Shown piece by piece: positions 1-8,154 of a stretch of 60,608 nucleotides of DNA. How positions within the stretch are numbered: the stretch's first letter is position 1; each line of letters starts with the position of its first letter. A program made the position numbers and the translations under genes. A model generated the notes under the pieces. It did no database searches. It saw only the letters and a program-made list of their open reading frames with translations, and was not told the origin of the DNA. Origin of the DNA: a cf. Phormidesmis sp. LEGE 11477 (lineage in GTDB: Bacteria; Cyanobacteriota; Cyanobacteriia; Phormidesmidales; Phormidesmidaceae); NCBI RefSeq assembly GCF_015207105.1, contig NZ_JADEXO010000023.1:1-60608 (forward strand). Reading direction: 5' to 3'.

Positions 1-1
1 G

Positions 2-520
2 CTCAAGGGCGACAACGGCAGCGGCAAAACAACGCTACTGCGACTGATCAGCGGCCTGGTAAAGCCGACCACTGGCAACATCGAACTCCTCGGACACAGC
101 ACCATTAGGCAGCGAACTGTAGAAATAGCTCGCACCGTCGGCTTTGTGTTACAAAACCCCAACCATCAACTCTTTGCCGAATCCGTACAGCAAGAAGTTC
201 AGCAGCCAGGTGTTACAACTCCCAGCGCCAACCAAATCTTGACCCAGCTAAACCTCCAAGATTTGGCTGACCAGCATCCTCAGTCTCTCTCCCAAGGCCA
301 AAAGCGACGCCTCGCCCTCGGAACCGTTCTCGCCAGACAACCCAAACTTTGCCTATTAGACGAAATCACCGTCGGCCAAGATGCTCAGTCCCTACAGCTC
401 ATGCTGAATCTGTTGCGGACTTTCACTCAGGCAGGCGGCACACTGCTTTTGACCAGCCATGACCCGGCTGTGGCAGAACTGTTGAATGCACGGATCGTGG
501 AGGTGGGATGCAGGGAGTAG
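2..520 (+). CDS. ABC transporter ATP-binding protein, ECF/CbiO-like (5' end outside window)
   Basis: The frame is open from base 2, so the start lies upstream and about 172 residues are present. All main ABC nucleotide-binding motifs are visible: Walker A GDNGSGKTT at the window edge, Q-loop LQNPNHQLF, signature LSQGQKRRLALG, Walker B LCLLDEITVGQD and the switch histidine in LLTSHD. The Q-loop form QNPxxQLF is typical of the energy-coupling-factor (EcfA/CbiO) ATPases that drive vitamin or cobalt/nickel uptake at the cytoplasmic membrane. No transmembrane partner or substrate component is inside the window, so the substrate is unknown. ATPase assignment is firm; the ECF subgroup is inference from the Q-loop. 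Confidence 0.9.
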   Translation, partial: LKGDNGSGKTTLLRLISGLVKPTTGNIELLGHSTIRQRTVEIARTVGFVLQNPNHQLFAESVQQEVQQPGVTTPSANQILTQLNLQDLADQHPQSLSQGQKRRLALGTVLARQPKLCLLDEITVGQDAQSLQLMLNLLRTFTQAGGTLLLTSHDPAVAELLNARIVEVGCRE

Positions 521-606
521 TCATTGCTAATATAGTAGATGGATAGTGCTCTTTCTATCACTCGATATGAAAGGAAAGAACAGTAGTGAAATAAAGGCTA
601 AACCTC

Positions 607-882
607 ATGACAGTGCGCCAACCCCGCTACAGTAAAGACGAGTTTGCACGGCGCGGTGACGAGATTTATGAATCTCAAGTGCGTCCTCAAGTAGAGGAAG
701 GCAACCACGGCAAAATTGTGGCGATCGACATCGAAACGGGAGCATTTGAAGTAGCCGACGGAATCTTGACGGCTACTGAGCGCTTATTCGAGCGTTTTCC
801 AGATGCTCAACCTTGGATCGTCCGTATTGGACATCGAGCAGTTCACCGTTTTGGCGCACGGAGTCTGAAAAAACTCGTATGA
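607..882 (+). CDS. Conserved small protein upstream of aspartic protease
   Basis: A 91-residue soluble protein with no signal peptide or membrane segment. Its central stretch GKIVAIDIETGAFEVAD is followed by TATERLFERFPDAQPW and a basic end (RSLKKLV). Small cyanobacterial proteins of this type commonly sit directly before a retropepsin-like protease gene, as here, and are sometimes described as toxin-antitoxin-like modules. The stop overlaps the next start by ATGA (879-882), so the two genes are probably translationally coupled. An AAAGG stretch lies about 12 bases before the ATG. The biochemical function is unknown. Confidence 0.75.
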   Translation: MTVRQPRYSKDEFARRGDEIYESQVRPQVEEGNHGKIVAIDIETGAFEVADGILTATERLFERFPDAQPWIVRIGHRAVHRFGARSLKKLV

Positions 883-1250
883 TGCAGGGAGTCGTAAATT
901 CAGGCTGTGAGGCAACGATTGCGTTAGTTGTCGGTAACACAAGTCGTCAGAATCAACTGATTGATGCTGTGATTGATACGGGATATACAGGTTTTTTGAG
1001 CTTGCCACGCGAAATCATCGAGACTCTAAACTTATCTTGGACAGGTCTTGATCGTGGCACCTTAGGTGATGGCAGCGAAGTTACTTTTGAAGTTTATGCT
1101 GCTACTATCATCTGGGACGGCCAGTATCGGAATATACCCGTGAATGAAGCGGAAACAGACCCGTTAGTCGGGATGAGTTTGTTGTACGGCTACGAGCTGC
1201 ACATTCGAGCAGTAGAAGGTGGTAATGTCACCATCAAAGCTATCGAATAG
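879..1250 (+). CDS. Clan AA (retropepsin-like) aspartic protease
   Basis: The start at 879 (MMQGVVNSG) is chosen because it gives an ATGA overlap with the preceding stop and removes an unrelated N-terminal extension that would begin at 813. The catalytic hallmark is DTGYTG within AVIDTGYTGFLSLP, the D-T/S-G motif of single-domain retropepsin-like proteases. A second hydrophobic segment, DPLVGMSLLYGYELHI, matches the conserved G-M-S/D-L-L part of this bacterial family. At about 123 residues it is a single lobe, so it should act as a homodimer. Its natural substrate is not known. The partner small protein is immediately upstream. Confidence 0.8.
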   Translation: MMQGVVNSGCEATIALVVGNTSRQNQLIDAVIDTGYTGFLSLPREIIETLNLSWTGLDRGTLGDGSEVTFEVYAATIIWDGQYRNIPVNEAETDPLVGMSLLYGYELHIRAVEGGNVTIKAIE

Positions 1251-1461
1251 CTGAAACTTTTCTGCTACGGTACAGTCTGACGACACAGTAAAGCAGATAG
1301 TATGAATTCTTCGTACTTCGTTTCTGAAGAATAGCTCACAATGCTCGAAAATAATCTCGTTTTCTAATCAGGAAACAAAAGGTGGAAGGCTAGATAACAT
1401 AAGAAAAGTCATTCGGCATCTAGGCAGCTAATAAGAAACCCGATTAAAGGATAGTGACTGA

Positions 1462-1506
1462 TCTCGGTCCCAGTACCGATTCATAGTCTCGGTACTGGTT
1501 ATTCGA
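1462..1506. terminator. Strong hairpin between convergent genes
   Basis: CCAGTACCGA (1470-1479) and TCGGTACTGG (1489-1498) form a perfect 10-bp stem with a 9-base loop. A second short stem lies outside it (TCTCG at 1462-1466 and CGAGA near 1502-1506). It sits between the aspartic protease gene on the plus strand and the VOC gene on the minus strand. There is no clear T-run on either side, so it may be a bidirectional stop or RNA-stabilising hairpin rather than a classic intrinsic terminator. The rest of 1251-1571 is AT-rich and shows no gene. Confidence 0.4.
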
Positions 1507-1571
1507 GACTTATATACGGCTTATTCTCACAACATAAATATATCCATTCAGCTCTCTCAATTAGCACCTTT

Positions 1572-1943
1572 TTAGTGTCCGCTTCCTGCTGCGGCTGGCT
1601 CTTTTGCAGGTTGCAACAGACTGAGAAGATGTCCATCTGGTGATCGCATCGCCGCCACCTTACCAAAGGAAGGTTCGCGAATCTCTCCTTCCATCGAGGC
1701 CCCCAACGCTTCTAGTGAAGAAACAACCGCATGAACATCATCGACATGAAAGCTCAAAATAGGAGAGCTGCCCGTATCACTTTCAGAAGCTGCATGCATG
1801 GCAATGGTAGTGCCATTTGCATCTAGTTCGGCCCAGCCAGGGCTGACCATTTTGACCTCTAGGCCAAGACCTTCGCTATAGAACTTCACCGTGGCCTTCA
1901 CATTTTTGACCATCAGCATAACGTGCTTGAATTCTGCTGCCAT
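1572..1943 (-). CDS. VOC (glyoxalase/bleomycin-resistance) family protein
   Basis: A 123-residue single-unit vicinal oxygen chelate protein. It starts KHVMLMVKNVKATVKFYSEGLGLEV, has the central SFHVDDVHAVVSSLEALGA beta-alpha repeat, and ends with MRSPDGHLLSLLQ, where the family usually has DPDGN. A ribosome site AAGGA lies 7 bases before the ATG. Proteins of this fold bind a metal and act on small molecules as lyases, dioxygenases or binding proteins. The short form here does not show which substrate. A proline/alanine/glycine tail (about the last 10 residues) is unstructured. Confidence 0.85.
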   Translation of the reverse strand: MAAEFKHVMLMVKNVKATVKFYSEGLGLEVKMVSPGWAELDANGTTIAMHAASESDTGSSPILSFHVDDVHAVVSSLEALGASMEGEIREPSFGKVAAMRSPDGHLLSLLQPAKEPAAAGSGH

Positions 1944-2039
1944 TTTGTGTTCCTTGGATAAAAGGTGTGTTTGAATAATGTATCGTCTTTGCTAAGCATT
2001 TTGTTGCGGGCGTAGTAGGCTATGCCCCAGGGGTTTTGG

Positions 2040-5000
2040 CTACATCTGGGCAAATTCAATCTGTTGTTCTATGTCGTGATAACCCTCCTCTAGCTGCTGT
2101 CGTTCGGTGGCGGTGGGCTGCCAGTAGCCGCGATGTTCGGCTTCGCCTAGCTTTTGCACAATTTCGGCAGTGGCGTAGGGATTGTTTTGCCGCAGGCGAT
2201 CGCGCATAGCCGGGTCAAACACAAATCGCTGCGCGACCTTGCGCCAGGTGGCGGCACCGACGCTGCGGGTAGTTGCTTCTAAACCCACCAAATACTCCAG
2301 CCGATCGGCGATGCCTTGGGCTCCTTTGTGGTCGTGCTCTAGCATGGCGTCGATCCATTTGGGATTGAGCAGCCGACTGGTCACGCCTTGGCGAACTGCC
2401 GCTTGAATGGTTTTGACCTGGATGCGCTCTTGGGTGGTGTCGGCAATCAGCACGTCAGGGCGATCGCCGCTGATCAAGGTGGCCGCTTGGGCCATACCGC
2501 CGAAAAACTCGTAATAGTGGTCTATATCGGTGACTTCAAACTCGTGAGAGTCGCGCACCTGAGTGACAACCTGGGTTCTGCCTAGGGCGGATTCAAACGC
2601 CTGCTGTGACTCGTAACCAGCGATGCGATCGCCATAGACGTATTGAGTGCGCTGAATAAACAGCCGACCAAGATCCGACTCGTCTTCCCAGGCAGCCGTT
2701 TCGATCAAGGTACTCAGGCCGTTGCCGTACTCTCCAGGTGGGGGACCAAAGATGCGAGCCGCCGCCAGCTGTTGGTTTTCAATGCTGCTCGCCATCGGAG
2801 ACTCTAACTCTGGCGCTAGCTGAGGCAAAAGCGCCTCGGCATGACGGCGTACCGCATTCATTTCTAAAGGTTCATCCAGTTTGGCCACGGTCTGAAAGGC
2901 GAGGTCAATTAGCCGCACCAGGTTAGGAAACAGATCGCGAAAGAACCCGCAGATATTCACGGTGACATCCACTCGCGGGCGGCCCAGTTCTGCGAGCGGA
3001 ATCACCACTGGCTTCATAAAGTAGCCCTGCCCTCGCTCTACGCGCACCCCGATATAGCGCAGCACCTGACCAATAGTTTCGCCATAGGTTTTGCAGGTTT
3101 CAAAGCCCCAGAGAATAACGCCTACGGCATCGGGATAAGTGCCTTTTTCTGCCACGTAGCGATCTAGTGTTTCTTCGGCAATTTGTGCGCCCCGCTCATA
3201 GGCGCTATCGGTCGGTAGCTTGGTCGGGTCGAACTGATAGGTGTTGCGTCCGGTGGGATAGGTAAAAGGCGATCGCACCGGATCACCGCCCAGACCTGGC
3301 TCCACATAGCCTCCATCAAGCGCGTGGAGCAAACTATTCATCTCTTGAGTGGCCTCTATCTGAGAGAGCACCGAATTTAGGTAGGTTAGGGCTGGGGACA
3401 AATCTGTGGCTGTGATCGCCAATCTCTCTCGCGTGGAGCCATTAACCAGTTGAGTAATGAGGGCACGGCTTTCATCGGCCAGCGCTTCAACCTGGGCGTC
3501 TGCTTCATCTAGCAGTTGGTCATAACTCCATCCCTGCCGCTGAGCCAAAAGGCGCGGCAAAGAAGGAGACTCGGGGCGATCGTAGCGAGCGACCAAATTT
3601 AGATAATCAACCAGCCCCTCTCCCGACAGGCGCTGACCGAAGGTATGCAGCCCCAGGGGAATCGCGACCCGTTTTAAATCGAATAGATCGATATGCAACT
3701 GTTCTAGCGCCGCCTCATAAGGTTCCAAAGCAGCGGCAGTCTCTAAAGCAGCGGCCTCGCCCGGCATGTCTCCCTGATGAAGCGGCTGTTTCAACTCATC
3801 CGACAGATCCAATGGCACATCATGCTGGTCACACAGCGCCAAAACCTGCTTGAGAATGCTCCAGCAGCGCGGCACACTCACCGCCCGCTGTTCGTCATAC
3901 TCCGTGATCGCATCTTCTAGCTGACTCAGATGTTCGTACAATCCGGCTGGCGCGAACGTCGGAGAAGCATAGCTAATGAGCTGAGCATAGCTGCGCCGTT
4001 TAGCAATCGTGCCCTCAGAGACATTCATCACATGATAGAGGTACAAATTAGGCAGATTGCCTAGCATGGCATCGGGCGCGGAATCTGCGCCCAATGCCAC
4101 CTGTTTACCCGGCAGAAACTCAAACGTGCCATGCGTGCCCACATGCACCACCGCATCGGCCTGCCACCCGTTCGAGGCTTCTAGCCAGCGGTAGAAGGCA
4201 TAGTACTGATGATGGGCAGGCAACGTGTCGTCGTGGTGAATTTTGCTGGGATCTTCATGAATCCCGCGCGAGGGCTGTACAGCCACCACTACGTTGCCAA
4301 ACTCAATCCCAGCAATCAAAATATCTTCGCCATTCACCATCAAATCACCAGGCGGCTCGCCAAATATGGCCTCAGTGGATTGACGCAGTGATTCGGGTAG
4401 TTGGGCATACCAGCTTAAATAATGCTGCAACGGTACCCGGATAGCATGCTTGGCACTTACCTGGGTAGACGTAAACTCTCCGTTGTGCAGTAGCCCCCGC
4501 TCTAAAAACATCTTTTTAAGCGTTTCAGGGGCTGGCGGCGTCACCGCATAGCCCTCTTCCTGTAAAGCCAGCAGCGTACGTTCGACAGAAGCAAACACAT
4601 CCAAAAACGATGCTGAGCCCAGGGTGCCTTCGCTAGGTGGGTAGTTGAAAATAACAACGGCTACTCGCTTCTCAGCATTCGTCTTGTGCTTGAGGGCAAT
4701 GCGCTTAAGAATTCGCCCCGCTAGTCGCCGCCCTCGTCCTTTTACCGGTGTGGTAATTTGCCCAGCCGCCGCGTCCGATCCGGCCAGGCCATACACTAGA
4801 ACCGGATCAATCGCGCCATCTAGTTCGGGGAAAGCAACTGTTGCCAGCGTTTCTACAGGCGGCAGACCCTCCAAGCTCTGTTCCCACAGCGCCACTTCGC
4901 GGTTGTTTGAAGTGATGGCCACGTAATAAGGCACATCTAAGCGCTTTAGAAGCTGTACTGTCTTTTCGCCATCCCCGCCGAGCGGCCCACCATCTAACCG

Positions 5001-6020
5001 AAACCACAGCATAGAAACGATAGCATCGCAAATCGGCTGATCGTTTTGAATGAAATGTTGCTCAATTGCGTCAGCCGTGCCGATGCCATCGGCAAAAAAG
5101 GGCAGCACATTTGCGGCCTTTGCCAGCTCCTCAAATAGCTCCTGACCACCGCTGAGATTTGCTGCCAAACTAGTTTCACCGTATACCAGCAAGGCGACTG
5201 TGGGACGCGCTGGGTTAAGCGGATGAGCCTCTACATAGTCAGAATAGCTAGCGTAGCGCTCTCGGGTATGCCAGTCTAAAAATCCAAAATTGGGATAGAT
5301 CGCTGGTTCATCGACTTCAATCGCAAGTCCGCCGTATTCACGAGCAACAAAACGAAATAGATTAGCTAGGTTATCTGCGCCAGAGTTAGTCCAGTACTGC
5401 ATGCAGGTGGCCCAATTTTTGGCATGACGCTGCAAATGAGGCGGCAGATTACTCGCCATCCGCTCAATCCCCTGTCCTGCCTGCTTGAGCTGGCGATAGT
5501 CTGTCCCACTAGAGCCATCAGTTTCTCGCCGCTTAGTAGCAGAATTGCTAGCAGCAGAATTGTTGGCACCAGAGACAGAAGGACGATCCGGCTCAGTCTC
5601 TTTCTTAGTATCGTTACTTTTCTCAGTAGCCTTCTTTGTAGAGTGGCCCGTAGAACGGCCTGCCACCATACCCGCCATGGAAAAATCTCCCATACGAGTT
5701 AGCGCTAGGATGCTCGGCCCGCCGCCAAAAACGGGAATAAAGGCAATGTCTTCTCCGCTCGTTTCTACCAAAGCCTGCTGCACCAGAGACACGGCTCGAT
5801 CTGGATTGCCTCGCAGATCGAACAGAACGGCATCGGATTGACGAATCTGACTCAAAAACGTTTCAGGCAGCAGAGTTGGCTCTTGCAGTTGATGCGTGAA
5901 AAATGGCCAAACCTCTAGGCAATTGCCATTCTGGTCTCGAATTTTTCTGAGGGCGTTAGGCAGTTCAGCCAGCGGTGAAGCAGAGGAAATTAGCGTCAGG
6001 CGAGGGAGACGATTCGACAT
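2040..6020 (-). CDS. Magnesium/cobalt chelatase large subunit, ChlH/BchH family paralogue
   Basis: A protein of about 1326 residues of the ChlH/BchH/CobN superfamily, the porphyrin-binding subunit of ATP-dependent Mg- or Co-chelatases. The conserved core VVHVGTHGTFEFLPGKQ (near residue 635) and the following LPNLYLYH...EGTIAKRRSYAQ stretch resemble ChlH/BchH more than CobN. The N-terminus lacks the usual ChlH leader. A low-complexity S/T/K/N/D-rich insert lies at about residues 121-175. The ATG at 6020 is preferred over an in-frame GTG at 6029; neither has a strong ribosome site. No ChlI/ChlD or CobS/T genes are nearby. It is probably the second ChlH-like copy found in many cyanobacteria. The metal is not decided by sequence. 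Confidence 0.85.
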   Translation of the reverse strand: MSNRLPRLTLISSASPLAELPNALRKIRDQNGNCLEVWPFFTHQLQEPTLLPETFLSQIRQSDAVLFDLRGNPDRAVSLVQQALVETSGEDIAFIPVFGGGPSILALTRMGDFSMAGMVAGRSTGHSTKKATEKSNDTKKETEPDRPSVSGANNSAASNSATKRRETDGSSGTDYRQLKQAGQGIERMASNLPPHLQRHAKNWATCMQYWTNSGADNLANLFRFVAREYGGLAIEVDEPAIYPNFGFLDWHTRERYASYSDYVEAHPLNPARPTVALLVYGETSLAANLSGGQELFEELAKAANVLPFFADGIGTADAIEQHFIQNDQPICDAIVSMLWFRLDGGPLGGDGEKTVQLLKRLDVPYYVAITSNNREVALWEQSLEGLPPVETLATVAFPELDGAIDPVLVYGLAGSDAAAGQITTPVKGRGRRLAGRILKRIALKHKTNAEKRVAVVIFNYPPSEGTLGSASFLDVFASVERTLLALQEEGYAVTPPAPETLKKMFLERGLLHNGEFTSTQVSAKHAIRVPLQHYLSWYAQLPESLRQSTEAIFGEPPGDLMVNGEDILIAGIEFGNVVVAVQPSRGIHEDPSKIHHDDTLPAHHQYYAFYRWLEASNGWQADAVVHVGTHGTFEFLPGKQVALGADSAPDAMLGNLPNLYLYHVMNVSEGTIAKRRSYAQLISYASPTFAPAGLYEHLSQLEDAITEYDEQRAVSVPRCWSILKQVLALCDQHDVPLDLSDELKQPLHQGDMPGEAAALETAAALEPYEAALEQLHIDLFDLKRVAIPLGLHTFGQRLSGEGLVDYLNLVARYDRPESPSLPRLLAQRQGWSYDQLLDEADAQVEALADESRALITQLVNGSTRERLAITATDLSPALTYLNSVLSQIEATQEMNSLLHALDGGYVEPGLGGDPVRSPFTYPTGRNTYQFDPTKLPTDSAYERGAQIAEETLDRYVAEKGTYPDAVGVILWGFETCKTYGETIGQVLRYIGVRVERGQGYFMKPVVIPLAELGRPRVDVTVNICGFFRDLFPNLVRLIDLAFQTVAKLDEPLEMNAVRRHAEALLPQLAPELESPMASSIENQQLAAARIFGPPPGEYGNGLSTLIETAAWEDESDLGRLFIQRTQYVYGDRIAGYESQQAFESALGRTQVVTQVRDSHEFEVTDIDHYYEFFGGMAQAATLISGDRPDVLIADTTQERIQVKTIQAAVRQGVTSRLLNPKWIDAMLEHDHKGAQGIADRLEYLVGLEATTRSVGAATWRKVAQRFVFDPAMRDRLRQNNPYATAEIVQKLGEAEHRGYWQPTATERQQLEEGYHDIEQQIEFAQM

Positions 6021-6260
6021 AATTTTCACTGCAGTTGAAGTTTTACACCCAGCTCTCTAGAAAACTGCTGAGCTGCCAGAAGTCTCAGAAACACAGCTTT
6101 GGCAAGGGTGTTGACTCCTAGAAAATTATCAAATGCCTGAATAAAGTGCTATGCCCTCGTGGGGGATAGGAAGCTTTGGCTGATCGGCACTCAAGCTTGG
6201 GGAGCGTGTCACTGAATATGCGACGGGCACTCTAAGGCGTAATGTGACTGGAGAAAGCGT

Positions 6261-7505
6261 GTGGCGACAGAAAGAGCGTATTGGCTGGCGTGGTCGCAGA
6301 TTAAGCACGTAGGTCCGGTGACGATTAAGCGGCTGTGGGAGCATTTTGGCGCGCTAGAGCTGGCCTGGCAAGCAGCAGCAGACGAACTACTGACAGTTGA
6401 TGGCATTGGGCTGTTGAGCGCTGAGCGGATTGTAGGCATGCGATCGCAACTAAATCCTGAACGGTTACTAGCTGAGCACGAAAAAAAGAATCAGGCTTTT
6501 TGGACGCCGGCGGATGCGGACTATCCGGCGCTGCTGTTTGCGATCAACGATCCGCCGCCCGTACTTTACTATCGCGGCAATCTGCGGCTGAGAGATCCGA
6601 ATATGCTGACCGTAGGCATGGTGGGAACGCGCCGACCTTCTGCCTATGGCAAGCGGTGGACACAGCGGCTCAGTCAGCGGCTATCACAAAAAGGAGCGGT
6701 GATTATTTCGGGGCTAGCGGCGGGCATCGATACCGAAGCGCATACAGGCTGTTTGTCCCATCAGGGATTGACAGTAGCGGTAGTCGGCACGGGCGTAGAT
6801 GTGGTGTACCCGGCTCGCAACCAAAGTCTGTATCAGCAGGTGGTCGCAAACGGTTTAGTCGTGAGTGAATATCCAGATGGCACTGGGCCAGATAAAACGC
6901 ATTTCCCGCAGCGGAATCGAATTATTGCTGGACTGAGCCGAGCCATCCTAGTCACAGAAGCGCCAGCGCGATCGGGGGCACTGATTACGGCTAGATTAGC
7001 GAACGACTATTGCCGGGAGGTGTATGCGCTGCCCAGTGCGCTAGACAATGAGCAAGGAGAAGGCTGTTTGCGCCTCATCGCCGAAGGCGGACAAATTATC
7101 TTGGGCGAGCAATTCTTGATAGAGGCGTTAGAAAGCCTTCCAATGGTGGATTTACCAGCAGTTCCCAATCGCACAGAGTTTAGTCAGTCAGACACTTCTG
7201 AATCTACCCTTCTCGAAAAAGTCGGCCTAGAAGACACCGCTCGAAAAAGTCTAGAAGACTTAGAACCGTCGAGGGGGCCGGGAGTGGATTCAATCGATTC
7301 AGAGAAAGCTATCTCAGAAGCTATCTCCGCACTAACGCCAATGCTTGCGAGCGTGTTAGACGCGGTGCCGATCGAGCCGATCGTATTTGACCATATCGTT
7401 CAGCAAACCCAAATTGAGACGGGCGCTGTGCTCAGTGCGCTATTTCAATTAGAGTTGTCGGGGTTGGTGATTCAGCTACCAGGTATGCAATATCAACGTG
7501 CGTAG
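6261..7505 (+). CDS. dprA: DNA-processing protein DprA
   Basis: A 414-residue protein starting with GTG. Order of parts: an N-terminal helix-hairpin-helix-like region (HFGALELAW...LLTVDGIGLLSAERI), the Rossmann-type DNA-binding domain with VGMVGTRRPSAYGKR, IISGLAAGIDTEAH, VVGTGVDVVYP, FPQRNRIIAGLS and EAPARSGALITA, then a variable linker (about residues 305-355), then a C-terminal winged-helix-like domain. DprA protects incoming single-stranded DNA and loads RecA in natural transformation, so the strain may be competent. It is transcribed away from the ChlH-like gene across a gap of about 240 bases. All DprA hallmarks are intact. Confidence 0.96.
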   Translation: MATERAYWLAWSQIKHVGPVTIKRLWEHFGALELAWQAAADELLTVDGIGLLSAERIVGMRSQLNPERLLAEHEKKNQAFWTPADADYPALLFAINDPPPVLYYRGNLRLRDPNMLTVGMVGTRRPSAYGKRWTQRLSQRLSQKGAVIISGLAAGIDTEAHTGCLSHQGLTVAVVGTGVDVVYPARNQSLYQQVVANGLVVSEYPDGTGPDKTHFPQRNRIIAGLSRAILVTEAPARSGALITARLANDYCREVYALPSALDNEQGEGCLRLIAEGGQIILGEQFLIEALESLPMVDLPAVPNRTEFSQSDTSESTLLEKVGLEDTARKSLEDLEPSRGPGVDSIDSEKAISEAISALTPMLASVLDAVPIEPIVFDHIVQQTQIETGAVLSALFQLELSGLVIQLPGMQYQRA

Positions 7506-7563
7506 CCAGAGAAAACTAGAGTAGACCCCTGTTAGTAGAGACGGTAGTAAGGAGCTTTCAGTT

Positions 7564-7983
7564 ATGGAGCCAAGAGCCGATATCCCTGAGCGCATTGTTC
7601 AAAATATTGCCAAGAGCCTCGACCATTCGGTCAATATGACCCGAGCAATTACGCGGCTAAACTCCGTCTTGTTCATGACCTCGATTGTGAGCGCGGCTTC
7701 GACTACGTTGATTACAACTTTGGCGGCGGCCCGAGGCCCAGTTATAGGTGCTGGCACGCAGGGATGGCAGCTATCTTGTGGAATTGCAGCATTTTTTGGC
7801 TTTGTGACGACCCTAGCTGAGGGATTCAAGCACCAGAGTAATGACAAGATGACGCGCAGTCGACTGTGTATCGAACGACTGCGATTGCTAGATATTTCCT
7901 TGCGCCACAGCCAGCGGCCCGTGGAAGAGATCGATCGTGAATTTGATGAGATTGTCCGCGCCTACCCAGAAGCAATGAACTAG
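7564..7983 (+). CDS. Small membrane protein, possibly SLATT/DUF4231-like
   Basis: A 139-residue protein with a good ribosome site (GGAGC about 8 bases before ATG). Two hydrophobic segments, about residues 36-55 and 65-85, follow an amphipathic N-terminal helix (IVQNIAKSLDHSVN). A cytoplasmic-looking acidic/basic C-terminal half follows, RLCIERLRLLDISL and VEEIDREFDEIVRAYPE. This two-helix-plus-soluble-tail plan resembles SLATT-type membrane proteins linked to effector systems, but the match is topological only. No partner effector gene is next to it; dprA is upstream and an acyltransferase downstream. Confidence 0.65.
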   Translation: MEPRADIPERIVQNIAKSLDHSVNMTRAITRLNSVLFMTSIVSAASTTLITTLAAARGPVIGAGTQGWQLSCGIAAFFGFVTTLAEGFKHQSNDKMTRSRLCIERLRLLDISLRHSQRPVEEIDREFDEIVRAYPEAMN

Positions 7984-7987
7984 GCGA

Positions 7988-8020
7988 CGGTGCTGAGTCG
8001 GTGCTGAGTCGGTGCTGTGT
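7988..8020. repeat. 11-bp tandem repeat, three copies
   Basis: CGGTGCTGAGT at 7988-7998 and 7999-8009, and CGGTGCTGTGT at 8010-8020, lie five bases after the stop of the small membrane protein. The unit is not a multiple of three and shows no dyad symmetry. It looks like replication slippage; no function is evident. Confidence 0.85.
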
Positions 8021-8154
8021 CGATGGATAGGACAATCTAGCCACCCGGCTCGCAAAACGTCTGAAGGTGGGCGACTAAACAGGGCAAGCTGATATAAAGT
8101 CTTGACTATCTTCACTTTACTTTTTCTTTGTTCTGTTCTTTTTGACTCGTCTTA

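Noticed and set aside
813-878. Longer start for the aspartic protease
   Set aside because: The added 22 residues are the preceding gene in another frame and are not part of the protease fold.
2040-6020. CobN as a firm name for the large chelatase subunit
   Set aside because: Core stretches fit ChlH/BchH better, but the N-terminus differs, so a family-level name is used.
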